The notes beneath the pieces are model-generated. The model ran no database searches. It saw only the letters and a program-made list of their open reading frames with translations, and was not told the DNA's origin. Made by a program: the position numbers and the translations under genes. Shown in pieces: positions 22,194 through 31,420 of a DNA stretch of 64,000 nt (positions are counted from its first letter, which is position 1; each line of letters starts with the position of its first letter). This stretch comes from Pseudomonadota bacterium (GTDB taxonomy: Bacteria > Pseudomonadota > Gammaproteobacteria > Steroidobacterales > Woeseiaceae): contig JACZTO010000003.1 of assembly GCA_022573655.1 (NCBI GenBank), positions 1-64,000 of the forward strand, written 5' to 3'.

Positions 22194-23552
22194 CTAACCT
22201 GTCAGGGTTCTGAACAAATTTAAATAATCGTCATCAACACGCTTGTCCGTCTCACGCAGCGATGCGATGCGCCGACAACCGTGCAGCACAGTTGTGTGAT
22301 CGCGCCCACCAAACGCATCGCCGATCTCCGGCAGACTGTGGTTGGTTAACTCTTTAGCTAAGGCCATGCCAAACTGTCGCGGCCGTGCTATCGAACGCGT
22401 ACGCTTCTTTGACAACAAATCCCCAACGCGAATCTTAAAGTAGTCGGCGACGGTTTTCTGGATGTTTTCAATGGACACGAGGCGGTCCTGCATTGCGAGT
22501 AGATCGCGTAATGCTTCTTTGGCGAAATCGACATCGATTTTGCGGCCCGTAAAGCGATGGTTGGCGATTACTCGACGCAACGCGCCCTCCAGTTCCCGAA
22601 CGTTGGAACGAATTCGTTTGGCGATGAAAAACGCGACTTCTTCCGGCAACGCGATACCATCAGCATCTGCTTTACTCATGAGAATCGCCACTGATGTCTC
22701 CAGCTCCGGCGGCTCAATGGACACGGTAAGGCCCCAACCAAAACGAGACTTGAGACGTTCTTCAAGACCGGCAACCTCTTTGGGATAGCGATCGCAGGTC
22801 AGAACAATTTGTCGCTGTCCTTCAAGCAAGGCATTAAAGGTGTGGAAAAACTCTTCCTGAGAGCGCTCCTTGCCGGCGAAGAACTGAATGTCGTCAATCA
22901 ATAAAGCATCCAGCGCGCGGTAGGAACGCTTGAATTCCGAAATCGTATTGTGCTGCAAGCCCTGAACCATGTCGCCAACAAAACGCTCCGAACGGACATA
23001 GCTGACTCGGGCGTTGGGATTATTCTCAACCATGGCGTTGCCAATGGCGTGCATAAGGTGCGTTTTTCCGAGGCCAACGCCACCATAAATGAACAGCGGG
23101 TTATATGATTTACCGGGATTCTCGCTGACCTGGCTGGCTGCGGCCCGCGCGAGCTGGTTGCTTTTACCTTCGACGAAATTTGCAAACGAAAAGATTGGGT
23201 TCAGTCGCGAAGCAACAGGTGGCGCGCTGGGGGCCGTGATAACAATTGGTCGAGGACGGTTGACGCTCGTCTGTGGCGACGCGGCACGGCGTGATCCGAC
23301 CTCAATAATAACCTTCGCGCCGCCGCCCTTTTCCTCGACGAGCTGCAAAATTCGATTTATGTGATGTTGCTGCAGCCAGTCCACGACGAAGCGATTAGGG
23401 GCCAACAGGCGCAAAACACCATCATCGTCCACGGCCTGCAAAGGCCGGATCCAGGTATTGAACTGTTGCTCTGGCAGCTCCGCTTGCAGTACGCGAAGGC
23501 AGTCGTTCCAGAGCGTCGATTCAGCAGACAACGAATTCCCCAAAGGGCCCAC
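22194..23552 (-). CDS. dnaA: Chromosomal replication initiator DnaA
   Basis: About 452 residues. Domain I starts at [26 protein letters not shown]. Domain III has Walker [11 protein letters not shown] and Walker [14 protein letters not shown]. Domain IV has the DNA-binding signature [14 protein letters not shown]. The GTG at 23552 lacks a good ribosome site. A TTG at 23531, seven codons in, has GGGG about seven bases upstream and would align better with E. coli DnaA, so the true start is open. The stop codon touches DnaA box TTATCCACA. Confidence 0.97.
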   Translation of the reverse strand: MGPLGNSLSAESTLWNDCLRVLQAELPEQQFNTWIRPLQAVDDDGVLRLLAPNRFVVDWLQQHHINRILQLVEEKGGGAKVIIEVGSRRAASPQTSVNRPRPIVITAPSAPPVASRLNPIFSFANFVEGKSNQLARAAASQVSENPGKSYNPLFIYGGVGLGKTHLMHAIGNAMVENNPNARVSYVRSERFVGDMVQGLQHNTISEFKRSYRALDALLIDDIQFFAGKERSQEEFFHTFNALLEGQRQIVLTCDRYPKEVAGLEERLKSRFGWGLTVSIEPPELETSVAILMSKADADGIALPEEVAFFIAKRIRSNVRELEGALRRVIANHRFTGRKIDVDFAKEALRDLLAMQDRLVSIENIQKTVADYFKIRVGDLLSKKRTRSIARPRQFGMALAKELTNHSLPEIGDAFGGRDHTTVLHGCRRIASLRETDKRVDDDYLNLFRTLTG

Positions 23553-23636
23553 AAAACAGACTGAGCCGTGTAGCTTTAAGAGACAGAATAAAGACCGGGC
23601 AGTCTATACTGAAAGTCCAGTGGTTACATCCGTCTA

Positions 23637-23665
23637 TTGACACTGTCAGGCCTTCTGCGTACGCT
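23637..23665 (+). promoter_or_regulatory. Sigma-70 promoter for rpmH
   Basis: TTGACA (23637-23642), 17-base spacer, TACGCT (23660-23665). The -35 is a perfect consensus. It lies 57 bases upstream of the rpmH ATG in the dnaA-rpmH divergent gap. Confidence 0.65.
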
Positions 23666-23722
23666 TGCCGCCCTCCGCAAAACCGGCTTGATATTGCCGG
23701 ATCTCGAACCAGGTATCAGGCA

Positions 23723-23857
23723 ATGAAACGCACATATCAGCCCAGCAAAATCAAACGTGCACGCACCCACGGTTTCCGTGCGCGTATGGCCACGAAGGCC
23801 GGGCGCCTCGTTCTCAAACGCCGCCGCGCAAAAGGCCGCGCGCAGTTGACGCCGTAA
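23723..23857 (+). CDS. rpmH: 50S ribosomal protein L34
   Basis: 44 residues, beginning [18 protein letters not shown] and ending in QLTP. It is the very basic L34 of the large ribosomal subunit and is nearly invariant in length. It is divergent from dnaA and 41 bases ahead of rnpA, the standard origin-side arrangement in gammaproteobacteria. Confidence 0.98.
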   Translation: MKRTYQPSKIKRARTHGFRARMATKAGRLVLKRRRAKGRAQLTP

Positions 23858-23898
23858 CGCAGCTAGCTAACGTCACGACGACGAGTCCCATTTCAGGA

Positions 23899-24306
23899 TT
23901 GCCGAGCGACGCGAGCAACCGGTTCAAAAAGCCAAACCGGCTACTGAACGCCGCGGCTTTCGGCCGCGTATTCGAAAAAGCGACGCGCAGCCGGGACGGG
24001 TTATTTACAGTGCTCTGGCGACGGAACGATGAGGATCTGGCTCGACTGGGCCTCGCGATCTCCAAGAAACTGTGCCGTCGCGCAACAGCACGAAATCGCA
24101 TTAAACGGATTGTTCGAGAATCTTTCCGGCAGCACCAAACGCTGTTGGCGGGGCTGGACGTGGTGGTTATCAATCGAGCGGCGGCGGCCGGCGCCGATAA
24201 CCCGGCAATGGCGACCAGTCTCAACCGGCACTGGCAACGCTGCGCAACGGCATGCCGCAAGAACGAATCAGACAATAAGCATGCAGGAAAGCTAACGGAT
24301 GGATAA
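23899..24306 (+). CDS. rnpA: Ribonuclease P protein component
   Basis: 135 residues from a TTG start; no ATG or GTG is available in frame nearby. The RNA-binding signature ISKKLCRRATARNRIKRIVR is clear. It helps the RNase P RNA process tRNA 5' ends. The stop lies eight bases inside yidC, so no room remains for yidD, which normally sits between rnpA and yidC. The start is the main uncertainty, since AGGA directly touches the TTG. Confidence 0.95.
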   Translation: MPSDASNRFKKPNRLLNAAAFGRVFEKATRSRDGLFTVLWRRNDEDLARLGLAISKKLCRRATARNRIKRIVRESFRQHQTLLAGLDVVVINRAAAAGADNPAMATSLNRHWQRCATACRKNESDNKHAGKLTDG

Positions 24307-25996
24307 TCAACGACTGCTGATTTGGGCGTTCTTCGGCCTCACGGCCTGGATTACCTATCAGGCCTGGTTACAAGACTACGCGCAGCCCCCCGCCGCCGTG
24401 GTGACCGAGCAGACGGCGCAGCAGGAGCTGCCGCAGAGTGACATGGACCTGCCCGAACTGGCAGCACCGACGGCAAACACCCCGGAAAGCATTGACGCGC
24501 CGGCGCCAGCGGAGTTGTCAACAACACAGGGTGAATCGGGCGCAGCGACCATTCGCGTAACCACTGACGTTCTCGAAATCGAAATCAGCACTCAGGGCGG
24601 TACGTTACTGGAGGCGTCACTTATCGCTTACCCGGTCGCGAAAGACCGACCGGACACATTAGTGAAACTGTTGAGCTCCGAGCCAGCGAATTTCGGTCTG
24701 ATTCAAACCGGCTTGCGCATCGTCGGGGAGGGCGACGAACCCAATCATCTGGCGCAGTTTACGAGCCCAAGCCAGCGTTACTCTCTGGGCGGCGCAGATG
24801 AGCTTGTTGTTCCGCTGATGTGGCGCAGTGCTGTCGGCGTGACGGTGGAAAAGCGCTTTTACTTCACGCGTGGTGGCTACGCCATCCGCGTGGAGCAAGA
24901 GGTGACTAATAATAGTGACGGACTCTGGCGCGGTGCCGATTACTCGCAAATTCAACGCCATTTCGTTGCGCCGGAACGTTCCATGTTCGATGTGGATTCG
25001 TATTCTTTTGGCGGCCCGATAATCTACGACGGAGAGAAATCGGAAAAGCTGCAACTTGATGACCTTATCGAGGATGGTGCGGTTTCGTTTTCCTCGCAGG
25101 CGGGCTGGTTCGCGTCAATCCAGCACCATTTTCTGAGCGCGGTCGTGCCAATGCCTGGCAGCGAACAGCGGTTTAATGTTGCGGTCCGCGGGGATCGCTC
25201 GATAGCAAGTGTGATTGGTCGGGCACAGTCGATCGCTCCTGGCGCGAGCAAGACGTTCGTGACCACACTTTTTATCGGGCCGAAGTTGCAGTCTCAGCTT
25301 GAGGAGATAGACGATAGTCTGAAGCTGACGGTTGATTATGGTTGGCTGACAATTATTTCACAGCCCTTGTTCTGGTTGTTGAGCATCGTATTCGGTTTCG
25401 TGGGCAACTGGGGTGTCTCGATTATTTTCGTCACATTCCTGATCAAGCTCGCATTTTACAAGCTCACCGAAGCCAGCGGTCGATCCATGGCAAAAATGCG
25501 CAGCCTGCAGCCGCGGATGACGGCGCTGAAGGAGCGCTACAAAGACGACAAACAAGCGCACAGCCAGGCCATGATGGAACTGTACAAGCGCGAAAAAGTG
25601 AATCCGGCAGCCGGCTGCTTGCCAATATTGATTCAGATGCCGTTCTTTCTTGCTTTCTACTGGGTGCTGCTTGAGAGCGTCGAGATGCGGCAGGCGCCGT
25701 TCGCACTTTGGATTACGGACCTGTCGACGCGTGACCCGTACTTCATATTGCCGCTAATCATGGGCGTGGCAATGTTCATGCAGCAAAAGCTGAACCCGGC
25801 ACCGGCCGATCCGGTGCAGGCGAAAGTCATGCAGATCATGCCGATCATGTTTACGGGGTTCTTCGCGTTTTTCCCGGCGGGGCTCGTGCTTTACTGGGTG
25901 ACCAATACGCTGTTGTCGATCGCACAGCAGTGGAACATCAATAAAGTAGTCGAACGGGAAGCAAAGGCGCGCAAGGCCGGCAAAAAAGGCGATTAG
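24299..25996 (+). CDS. yidC: Membrane protein insertase YidC
   Basis: 565 residues, Gram-negative type. One N-terminal membrane helix (about 5-22), a variable Ala/Glu/Pro-rich linker, a large periplasmic P1 domain (about 75-340), then five helices of the insertase core. Core motifs include GNWGVSIIFVTFLIKLAF, the cytoplasmic loop MRSLQPRMTALKERYKDDK and PAAGCLPILIQMPFF. It inserts inner-membrane proteins alone or with SecYEG. It begins within the rnpA stop region. Confidence 0.98.
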   Translation: MDNQRLLIWAFFGLTAWITYQAWLQDYAQPPAAVVTEQTAQQELPQSDMDLPELAAPTANTPESIDAPAPAELSTTQGESGAATIRVTTDVLEIEISTQGGTLLEASLIAYPVAKDRPDTLVKLLSSEPANFGLIQTGLRIVGEGDEPNHLAQFTSPSQRYSLGGADELVVPLMWRSAVGVTVEKRFYFTRGGYAIRVEQEVTNNSDGLWRGADYSQIQRHFVAPERSMFDVDSYSFGGPIIYDGEKSEKLQLDDLIEDGAVSFSSQAGWFASIQHHFLSAVVPMPGSEQRFNVAVRGDRSIASVIGRAQSIAPGASKTFVTTLFIGPKLQSQLEEIDDSLKLTVDYGWLTIISQPLFWLLSIVFGFVGNWGVSIIFVTFLIKLAFYKLTEASGRSMAKMRSLQPRMTALKERYKDDKQAHSQAMMELYKREKVNPAAGCLPILIQMPFFLAFYWVLLESVEMRQAPFALWITDLSTRDPYFILPLIMGVAMFMQQKLNPAPADPVQAKVMQIMPIMFTGFFAFFPAGLVLYWVTNTLLSIAQQWNINKVVEREAKARKAGKKGD

Positions 25997-26024
25997 GGCG
26001 GCCGAGCTGTGGTTTCATTGTTGC

Positions 26025-27365
26025 ATGCCGACGTTACCCTACATGGCCGAGACGATCGTTGCTGCTGCCACGCCGCCAGGTACCGGGGGCGTCGCGATCG
26101 TGCGGGTGTCCGGAAACAGCGTCGAGGCAATCGCGCGGGCCACGCTGGGCGGCCTGCCTGAACCGAGAACGGCGACCTACCGAAATTTTCGTAACGCAGC
26201 AGGCGACACGGTCGATGCCGGCCTCGCCCTGTATTTCCCGGCACCGGCGTCGTTCACGGGTGAGTCGGTCCTCGAGCTGCACGGACACGGTGGGCCGATC
26301 GTGGTGTCACTGCTTGTTGAGGCGATTGTCGGACTCGGCGCGAGGCGCGCCGAGCCCGGTGAATTTTCTAAGCGCGCCTTTCTGAATGGCAAGCTCGATC
26401 TCACCCAGGCGGAGGCCATTGCAGACCTTATCAACAGTGGAACAGCCCAGGCAGCGCGAGCCGCGTTACGTTCGTTGTCCGGGGCGTTTTCGGATAGCGT
26501 TGCGGCGCTGGCGGAGCGGCTTGTCCGGCTACGCATGCATGTGGAGGCGGCTATTGATTTCCCGGAGGAGGAAATCGACTTTCTTGACGATGAGCAGTTG
26601 CTACGAGGACTTGACGAGTGCGCCGCCGCCTTTGCGGCGCTAACGGCGGCGGCAGCACAGGGGCGTGTGTTACGCGATGGTTTTCAGGTCGTTATTGTTG
26701 GCAAACCCAACGCGGGTAAGTCGAGCCTCTTGAATCTGCTCAGTGGTCAGGACGCAGCGATTGTCACGGAGGTTGCCGGAACGACCCGCGACATCTTGCG
26801 CGAACAAATTGATATTGACGGTCTCGCGGTAGAGCTCGTTGATACGGCCGGATTGCGTGATGACCCTGATCGTATCGAGGCAGAAGGAATGCGCCGTGCG
26901 CGCAATGCGCTGCGCAACGCTGACGCGGTGTTGTGGATACAGGACGCAACAGAGGCCGAAGAAGACACACTGGACGAAGCGCTGCCCGATAATGTGCCGG
27001 TGACCGTCATTCGCAACAAAGTCGATTTGAGCGGGGACGCGCCCGGCTTAAGAGACGGACGGGTTTATTTGTCGGCGAAGAACGGTGCGGGCATCGATGC
27101 ATTGCGGACGCGCATTCGCGAGCTGGCAGGCTACGAAAATATCGGCGAAGGTGCTTTCACCGCACGAAAACGACACATGGACGCGCTGCACCGGGCCGCC
27201 GAGCATTTCGCGGTTGGGCAGGCGGCGTTGCAAGAGACTCGTGCCGGAGAGCTGCTGGCCGAAGAGTTACGCCTTGCGCAGCAGGCGCTCGGCGAGATTA
27301 CCGGGGCGGTTTCCTCAGACGAACTGCTGGGAAAAATATTCTCGGAATTCTGCATCGGCAAGTAA
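26025..27365 (+). CDS. mnmE: tRNA modification GTPase MnmE
   Basis: 446 residues. The N-terminal folate-binding domain begins ETIVAAATPPGTGGVAIVRVSG. The G domain has G1 GKPNAGKSSLLN and G3 DTAGLRD. It ends in CIGK, the conserved C-terminal cysteine motif. With MnmG it modifies U34 of certain tRNAs (cmnm5U). An in-frame ATG at 26043 may be the true start. It follows yidC by 28 bases, while its partner mnmG lies 4 kb further on. Confidence 0.97.
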   Translation: MPTLPYMAETIVAAATPPGTGGVAIVRVSGNSVEAIARATLGGLPEPRTATYRNFRNAAGDTVDAGLALYFPAPASFTGESVLELHGHGGPIVVSLLVEAIVGLGARRAEPGEFSKRAFLNGKLDLTQAEAIADLINSGTAQAARAALRSLSGAFSDSVAALAERLVRLRMHVEAAIDFPEEEIDFLDDEQLLRGLDECAAAFAALTAAAAQGRVLRDGFQVVIVGKPNAGKSSLLNLLSGQDAAIVTEVAGTTRDILREQIDIDGLAVELVDTAGLRDDPDRIEAEGMRRARNALRNADAVLWIQDATEAEEDTLDEALPDNVPVTVIRNKVDLSGDAPGLRDGRVYLSAKNGAGIDALRTRIRELAGYENIGEGAFTARKRHMDALHRAAEHFAVGQAALQETRAGELLAEELRLAQQALGEITGAVSSDELLGKIFSEFCIGK

Positions 27366-27498
27366 TGGCGTTGGCAAGTCGTTGATTCTGCAGACGGCCC
27401 GCCATCATCAGGTCAAAATAGGAAAACCATCAGGCCATCGTCAGGTTTGCGACAGCGCGTGCCGGCATTGTTAACCCTCGCCAGACGAGGAGAACAAT

Positions 27499-27897
27499 AT
27501 GAACGGCGTGATCAGAAAAACCCTGGTACTGCTCAGCAGCACACTGTTTCTGCTAACCGCAGCCTGCACGACGATTAAACCCATCTACGCAGACGAACAC
27601 GCGACGCTGGCGGAGAAAATACAGGTCGGTGACAGAGTCCGGCTGACCTACATTGACGATCGTGTGAAAGTAATCGATGTGACGAAGGTCAGCGAAACGG
27701 AAATCTCGGGAACGCTGCACAAAGCGACTCTCAGCCAGCGCAGGGGCGCGCCGGTCGTCGCTGACTGGAGGGACGTTTATGCTGCGGAGCGGGTCAGGAT
27801 TTCGGTGCTGAAGACGGCCGGAGCTGCGGTCGGTATTGTTGCGGCCATTCCATTTCTCGCCATCGGGGTCATGGTGGCCGGCGCGGGTGCCTACTGA
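27499..27897 (+). CDS. Hypothetical lipoprotein
   Basis: 132 residues. The signal peptide ends in a lipobox (LLTAAC, lipidated C at about 24). A small beta-rich stretch follows (VGDRVRLTYIDDRVKVIDVTKVSETEISGTL), then a hydrophobic helix near the C-terminus (AVGIVAAIPFLAIGVMVAGAG). I do not recognise the family with confidence. The GAGGAG ribosome site before ATG 27499 is strong, which supports it as a real gene. It stands alone between mnmE and a convergent ABC gene set. Confidence 0.75.
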   Translation: MNGVIRKTLVLLSSTLFLLTAACTTIKPIYADEHATLAEKIQVGDRVRLTYIDDRVKVIDVTKVSETEISGTLHKATLSQRRGAPVVADWRDVYAAERVRISVLKTAGAAVGIVAAIPFLAIGVMVAGAGAY

Positions 27898-27970
27898 GGC
27901 GTCCGTTGTGTTGCGTCATCCGGGGCATTCATCGCGGCTGCCGGCGTGCACATAGAGGTACATCACGATT

Positions 27971-29152
27971 CTACCCGAGCAAACCCTCGCGGCGGTACAG
28001 GCGCGCGCAGGCCCAGGTCAGCAAAGCGCCGAACACGAGCGTGCTGAAAACAGAAATGGCAATGTGCAGGCCATTCAAGGGCTCGTTCTTGACCATGTCC
28101 ACAAGGATTAGGTGCTGGCTCAAACTTGGCACGAACATGAACCCAAGTTGCGGCCGCAACGTCAGGATGCTGACGATCAGAATGGGCAGTGTCGGCGCAA
28201 TCAACACCACGCTAATCCAGGTCTGCGCCTCCTTGTAGCTCTTCGTGAAAGAGGCAACGAGCGTCATCAATGAGGCGCCCAGGAGAATGAATGGCGCGAG
28301 CAGAAAGAACGCGGCGACAACGACGGCAAGGTCAAAGTTTGGTGTCATACCCAATTTTTCCAGCGGCATGAATTTCAATACAACATAGAATGACAGCAAA
28401 CTAAGCATCAGCGAGAACGCCATGAATACGCCGGTTGCCGCAATCTTGCCGAGCATTAACTGAGTGCGCGTTACCGGTAGCGAAAGCAGCGGCTCCAGAG
28501 AGCCGCGCTCGCGTTCGCCGGCCGTAGAGTCGATGGCGAGATACATGCCACCCATCAGCAACGCGAAGATAAAAAAGTAGCTCATCATGCCGAGCAACAT
28601 GGCGGAGCGACCACTCGGCGTCGACACATCAATGTCGTCGATGTTAATGGGCCTGAGCACCAATGGGTTGATGCCGCGAGCGGACAAACGAATAGCGGCA
28701 AGCTCCCGGTTGTAAGCGGACAGCGCGCGCGCGGCGCGACGGGCTTCTCGACCTCCTTGAGTATTGGCCCCGTCCGAATACAGTTTGACTCTTGCCGGTC
28801 TGGTGGCGGCCAATTGCGCGCCGAAATCCTCGGGTATCACCAATACAACGTCGTGAAGGCCGGTTCTCACAGCCGCAGCGGCGGCGTCAGGATCTGCCGG
28901 CCCGTCAGTGATTTCTATGTTACGGCTCTCGAGGTAGCGCACCAGGTTGGGCGCGTATTCCTGGCCAACAACGGGCAATTCCATGGTCTCTTCGACGTCG
29001 TCGAGAGAGCGCTCAATCGAAAGACTGATAACGAACGCAAACAAGATTGGCCCGAAAATCGGTCCCATGATAAGCGCAGAGGCAAGCGAGCGCCTGTCGC
29101 GCAGGTTGTCGACAATCTCCTTCAGGAAAACAGTGACGAGAGTGCGCGTCAT
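27971..29152 (-). CDS. ABC-2 type exporter permease (NatB-like)
   Basis: 393 residues with one N-terminal membrane helix (about 24-45), a large external domain and five or six C-terminal helices. ERERGSLEPLLSLPVTR is the conserved motif of ABC-2/NatB permeases. It pairs with the ATPase gene just upstream, overlapping it by four bases. NatAB exports sodium in Bacillus, but the substrate here is unknown. Confidence 0.92.
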   Translation of the reverse strand: MTRTLVTVFLKEIVDNLRDRRSLASALIMGPIFGPILFAFVISLSIERSLDDVEETMELPVVGQEYAPNLVRYLESRNIEITDGPADPDAAAAAVRTGLHDVVLVIPEDFGAQLAATRPARVKLYSDGANTQGGREARRAARALSAYNRELAAIRLSARGINPLVLRPINIDDIDVSTPSGRSAMLLGMMSYFFIFALLMGGMYLAIDSTAGERERGSLEPLLSLPVTRTQLMLGKIAATGVFMAFSLMLSLLSFYVVLKFMPLEKLGMTPNFDLAVVVAAFFLLAPFILLGASLMTLVASFTKSYKEAQTWISVVLIAPTLPILIVSILTLRPQLGFMFVPSLSQHLILVDMVKNEPLNGLHIAISVFSTLVFGALLTWACARLYRREGLLG

Positions 29153-29877
29153 TCTGCTGCCACCAGGTGTATGGCCGCGACGAAAGCGTCTTCAAGGTCG
29201 TCGCAACCGGTGCGTTCGCGGATGCCGTCGATCGAATCGTCAATCGCGACGACACCGTCGGCGATAATGCAGATGTCGTCGCACAGGGCGGCGACCTCCT
29301 GCATGACGTGGCTGGAGAACAACACGCAACGGCCAGCGTCTTTCAATTTAAGAATCAGGTCGCGCAACGACCGCGTCGCCATGACGTCAAGGCCATTGGT
29401 GGGCTCGTCGAGAATCACGTTCTGCGGGTCGTGTACCAGCGCGCGCGCCAGTGACACTTTGGTGCGCTGACCTTGTGAAAAGCCCTTCGTACGGCGATCT
29501 GCGAAGTCGCCGATTTCCAGCAGCTTGATGATGTTGTCGACTTGGTCGTCAAGTACCCCTTTCTCGACTCCACACAGCCGCGCGAAATAAGCGATGTTTT
29601 CTCTGGCGGTGAGGTGGGGATAAAGTCCGGCACCGTGTGGCAGCGCGCCAATTCGCCTCCGTGCGGCAAGGCTGTCGGCGACCACGTCGATGCCGTCGAC
29701 GGAGGCATAGCCCTTGTCCGGCCGCAATACCGTGTACAGCACGCGCATGATCGTGGATTTGCCCGCCCCGTTCGGGCCGAGTAGCCCCGTAATTTTGCCA
29801 TCGGGCGCCGCGAAACTGACGCCACGCAGAGCCTGCACATTGCCGAAAGACTTGTGAATTCGATCGACCTTTATCAT
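29149..29877 (-). CDS. ABC exporter ATP-binding protein (NatA-like)
   Basis: 242 residues. Walker A is GPNGAGKST, signature FSQGQRTKVSLARAL (a Q-for-G change usual in NatA relatives), Walker B NVILDEPTNGLD and the H-loop SSHVMQE. It powers the adjacent permease and overlaps genes on both sides by four bases, so hydrolase, ATPase and permease form one operon. Confidence 0.95.
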   Translation of the reverse strand: MIKVDRIHKSFGNVQALRGVSFAAPDGKITGLLGPNGAGKSTIMRVLYTVLRPDKGYASVDGIDVVADSLAARRRIGALPHGAGLYPHLTARENIAYFARLCGVEKGVLDDQVDNIIKLLEIGDFADRRTKGFSQGQRTKVSLARALVHDPQNVILDEPTNGLDVMATRSLRDLILKLKDAGRCVLFSSHVMQEVAALCDDICIIADGVVAIDDSIDGIRERTGCDDLEDAFVAAIHLVAAE

Positions 29878-31328
29878 GGCGCTGGTCCCGAGAAGTCGAG
29901 GAAGAACGGCATGACGAAACTGCGTTCCAGGCAGTCCACGTCGAGTCCGTCAGGATCGGCGGTGTCGATAAAGGCAGCTACGAGCCGCCGCGTGCAGCCG
30001 ACAGCGAGCTGACCGTGGCCCTGGTGCTTGCCAATTAAATGGCGGGCGTTCGAGAAATTGACGGCGGCCATCTCCGCGTAGCGGGGCGGAGTAATTGGGT
30101 CGGCGTCGCCGGACAGCAGCAGTACGGGCAGGTCAGTTGCGAGCGGCACCTTGAAATCCGGGTCGATAGGCCCGGCGGGCCAGACCGAACATAGTGCGTC
30201 GAGTGCGTCGAGTTGCATCGGGCCCATGTAGCTGGCGGCGACGGCGCCATAATCGATGGTTGTCTTGTCAATGAAAGGAATGTCCTCGGTGCACATGATC
30301 GAATTGTGCATGCCGAGTGACAGCGCGTCGGTCAGGGCGAGCATCGTCATTTGAAATTGCGACGCCAGCGGCACGTAGTTGCCCTGCCCGGCTTCATTGA
30401 TCAGCAGCGGCAGCAACGCCATGGAGTTCGGGTGATAGGCGAGCAGGCGTATTGCGACCGCCAGCTCAATGTTGCCGAAGTCGATTTCTTCCGGCCGCCC
30501 CGTGCTGGGGTCCGGCACACTGATCGTGGCCGGTGCACTCGTCAACAAAGCGACGACTCTCGTGAATGTTTCCCCGATGTCCGGGAAACGCTCGTTACAT
30601 GCGCTGTCCGCGCCGCAACGGGCAAGAATGTTGTCCACTGCTTTTTGACTTTCCGTCGCGATTTCCGGGCCAAGCGCTATCTGCGGTGGCACAACGGCGT
30701 CAATCACGATGGTGCGCGTTGAGTCCGGATAGCGGCGGGCGAAATGTTGTGCGACGCGGGTGCCGTAGGATACGCCGTAGAGATTCAGCTTTGCGTAGCC
30801 CAGGGCCTCACGCACGGCCTCGAGATCCGTTACTGCGACGCTGGTTGTAAAAAATCGTGGGTCGTGAGGTAACGTATCGAGGCAGGCGCGCGCGGACTCG
30901 ATCGTCAGTTCGGTTGAATATTGTCCGTCTAAGAGCTCGTCATCGACGGGACAGTCCATTGGTGATGATTCGCCAGTGCCGCGTTGATCGACGAGCAAGA
31001 TGTCGCGATTGCGCCGGACCTCTTCAAAGGCCGAGGAATAGGTGGTGTAGAATTGCACGGAACCCTGGCCGGGACCGCCGGCAATCGGCACCACCGGGTC
31101 TGGTTCGGGGGTGAGGTTGAGGGCAGGGACGACGGCCACCCGCAGCTCGATTTCGCCGGCTACGGAGCCTGTCGGGTCCAGTCGGCGGGTCATGGTGCCG
31201 CAACGGGCCTTGATGCTGGGCGCGCCCGGTCCGGCACTGATGCGGCAGTCCGTAAGCTCCAAAGACGCAGCGTTGGCGGCGCCAGCGGCCAACAGGGAGG
31301 CAAAAAGGACGGCGGCAAGACGAAGCAT
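29874..31328 (-). CDS. Secreted alpha/beta hydrolase, TAP-like peptidase
   Basis: 484 residues with a signal peptide ending near AAGAANAASLEL. The oxyanion block is AGGPGQGS, followed by the D-Q-R-G-T motif (LVDQRGTGESSP) typical of proline iminopeptidase relatives. The nucleophile serine is in YGVSYGTRVAQ. The C-terminal TAP-like part holds the acid (LLLSGDADPITPP) and histidine (GKHQGHGQ). It probably cuts short peptides in the periplasm. It is first in an operon with the ABC exporter and divergent from mnmG. Confidence 0.9.
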   Translation of the reverse strand: MLRLAAVLFASLLAAGAANAASLELTDCRISAGPGAPSIKARCGTMTRRLDPTGSVAGEIELRVAVVPALNLTPEPDPVVPIAGGPGQGSVQFYTTYSSAFEEVRRNRDILLVDQRGTGESSPMDCPVDDELLDGQYSTELTIESARACLDTLPHDPRFFTTSVAVTDLEAVREALGYAKLNLYGVSYGTRVAQHFARRYPDSTRTIVIDAVVPPQIALGPEIATESQKAVDNILARCGADSACNERFPDIGETFTRVVALLTSAPATISVPDPSTGRPEEIDFGNIELAVAIRLLAYHPNSMALLPLLINEAGQGNYVPLASQFQMTMLALTDALSLGMHNSIMCTEDIPFIDKTTIDYGAVAASYMGPMQLDALDALCSVWPAGPIDPDFKVPLATDLPVLLLSGDADPITPPRYAEMAAVNFSNARHLIGKHQGHGQLAVGCTRRLVAAFIDTADPDGLDVDCLERSFVMPFFLDFSGPAP

Positions 31329-31420
31329 GAAACACTCGGCGCGTGAAATAGCGGAGTATCTTGGACAACGGTCTGCAAATAGTAAAGAATGCGCGGCCCT
31401 GGGTGGTTACTTTTTAACCA

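Noticed and set aside
23553-23722. Origin in the dnaA-rpmH gap
   Set aside because: No DnaA box of good quality and no A-T tract could be found there; the dnaA-dnaN gap has both.
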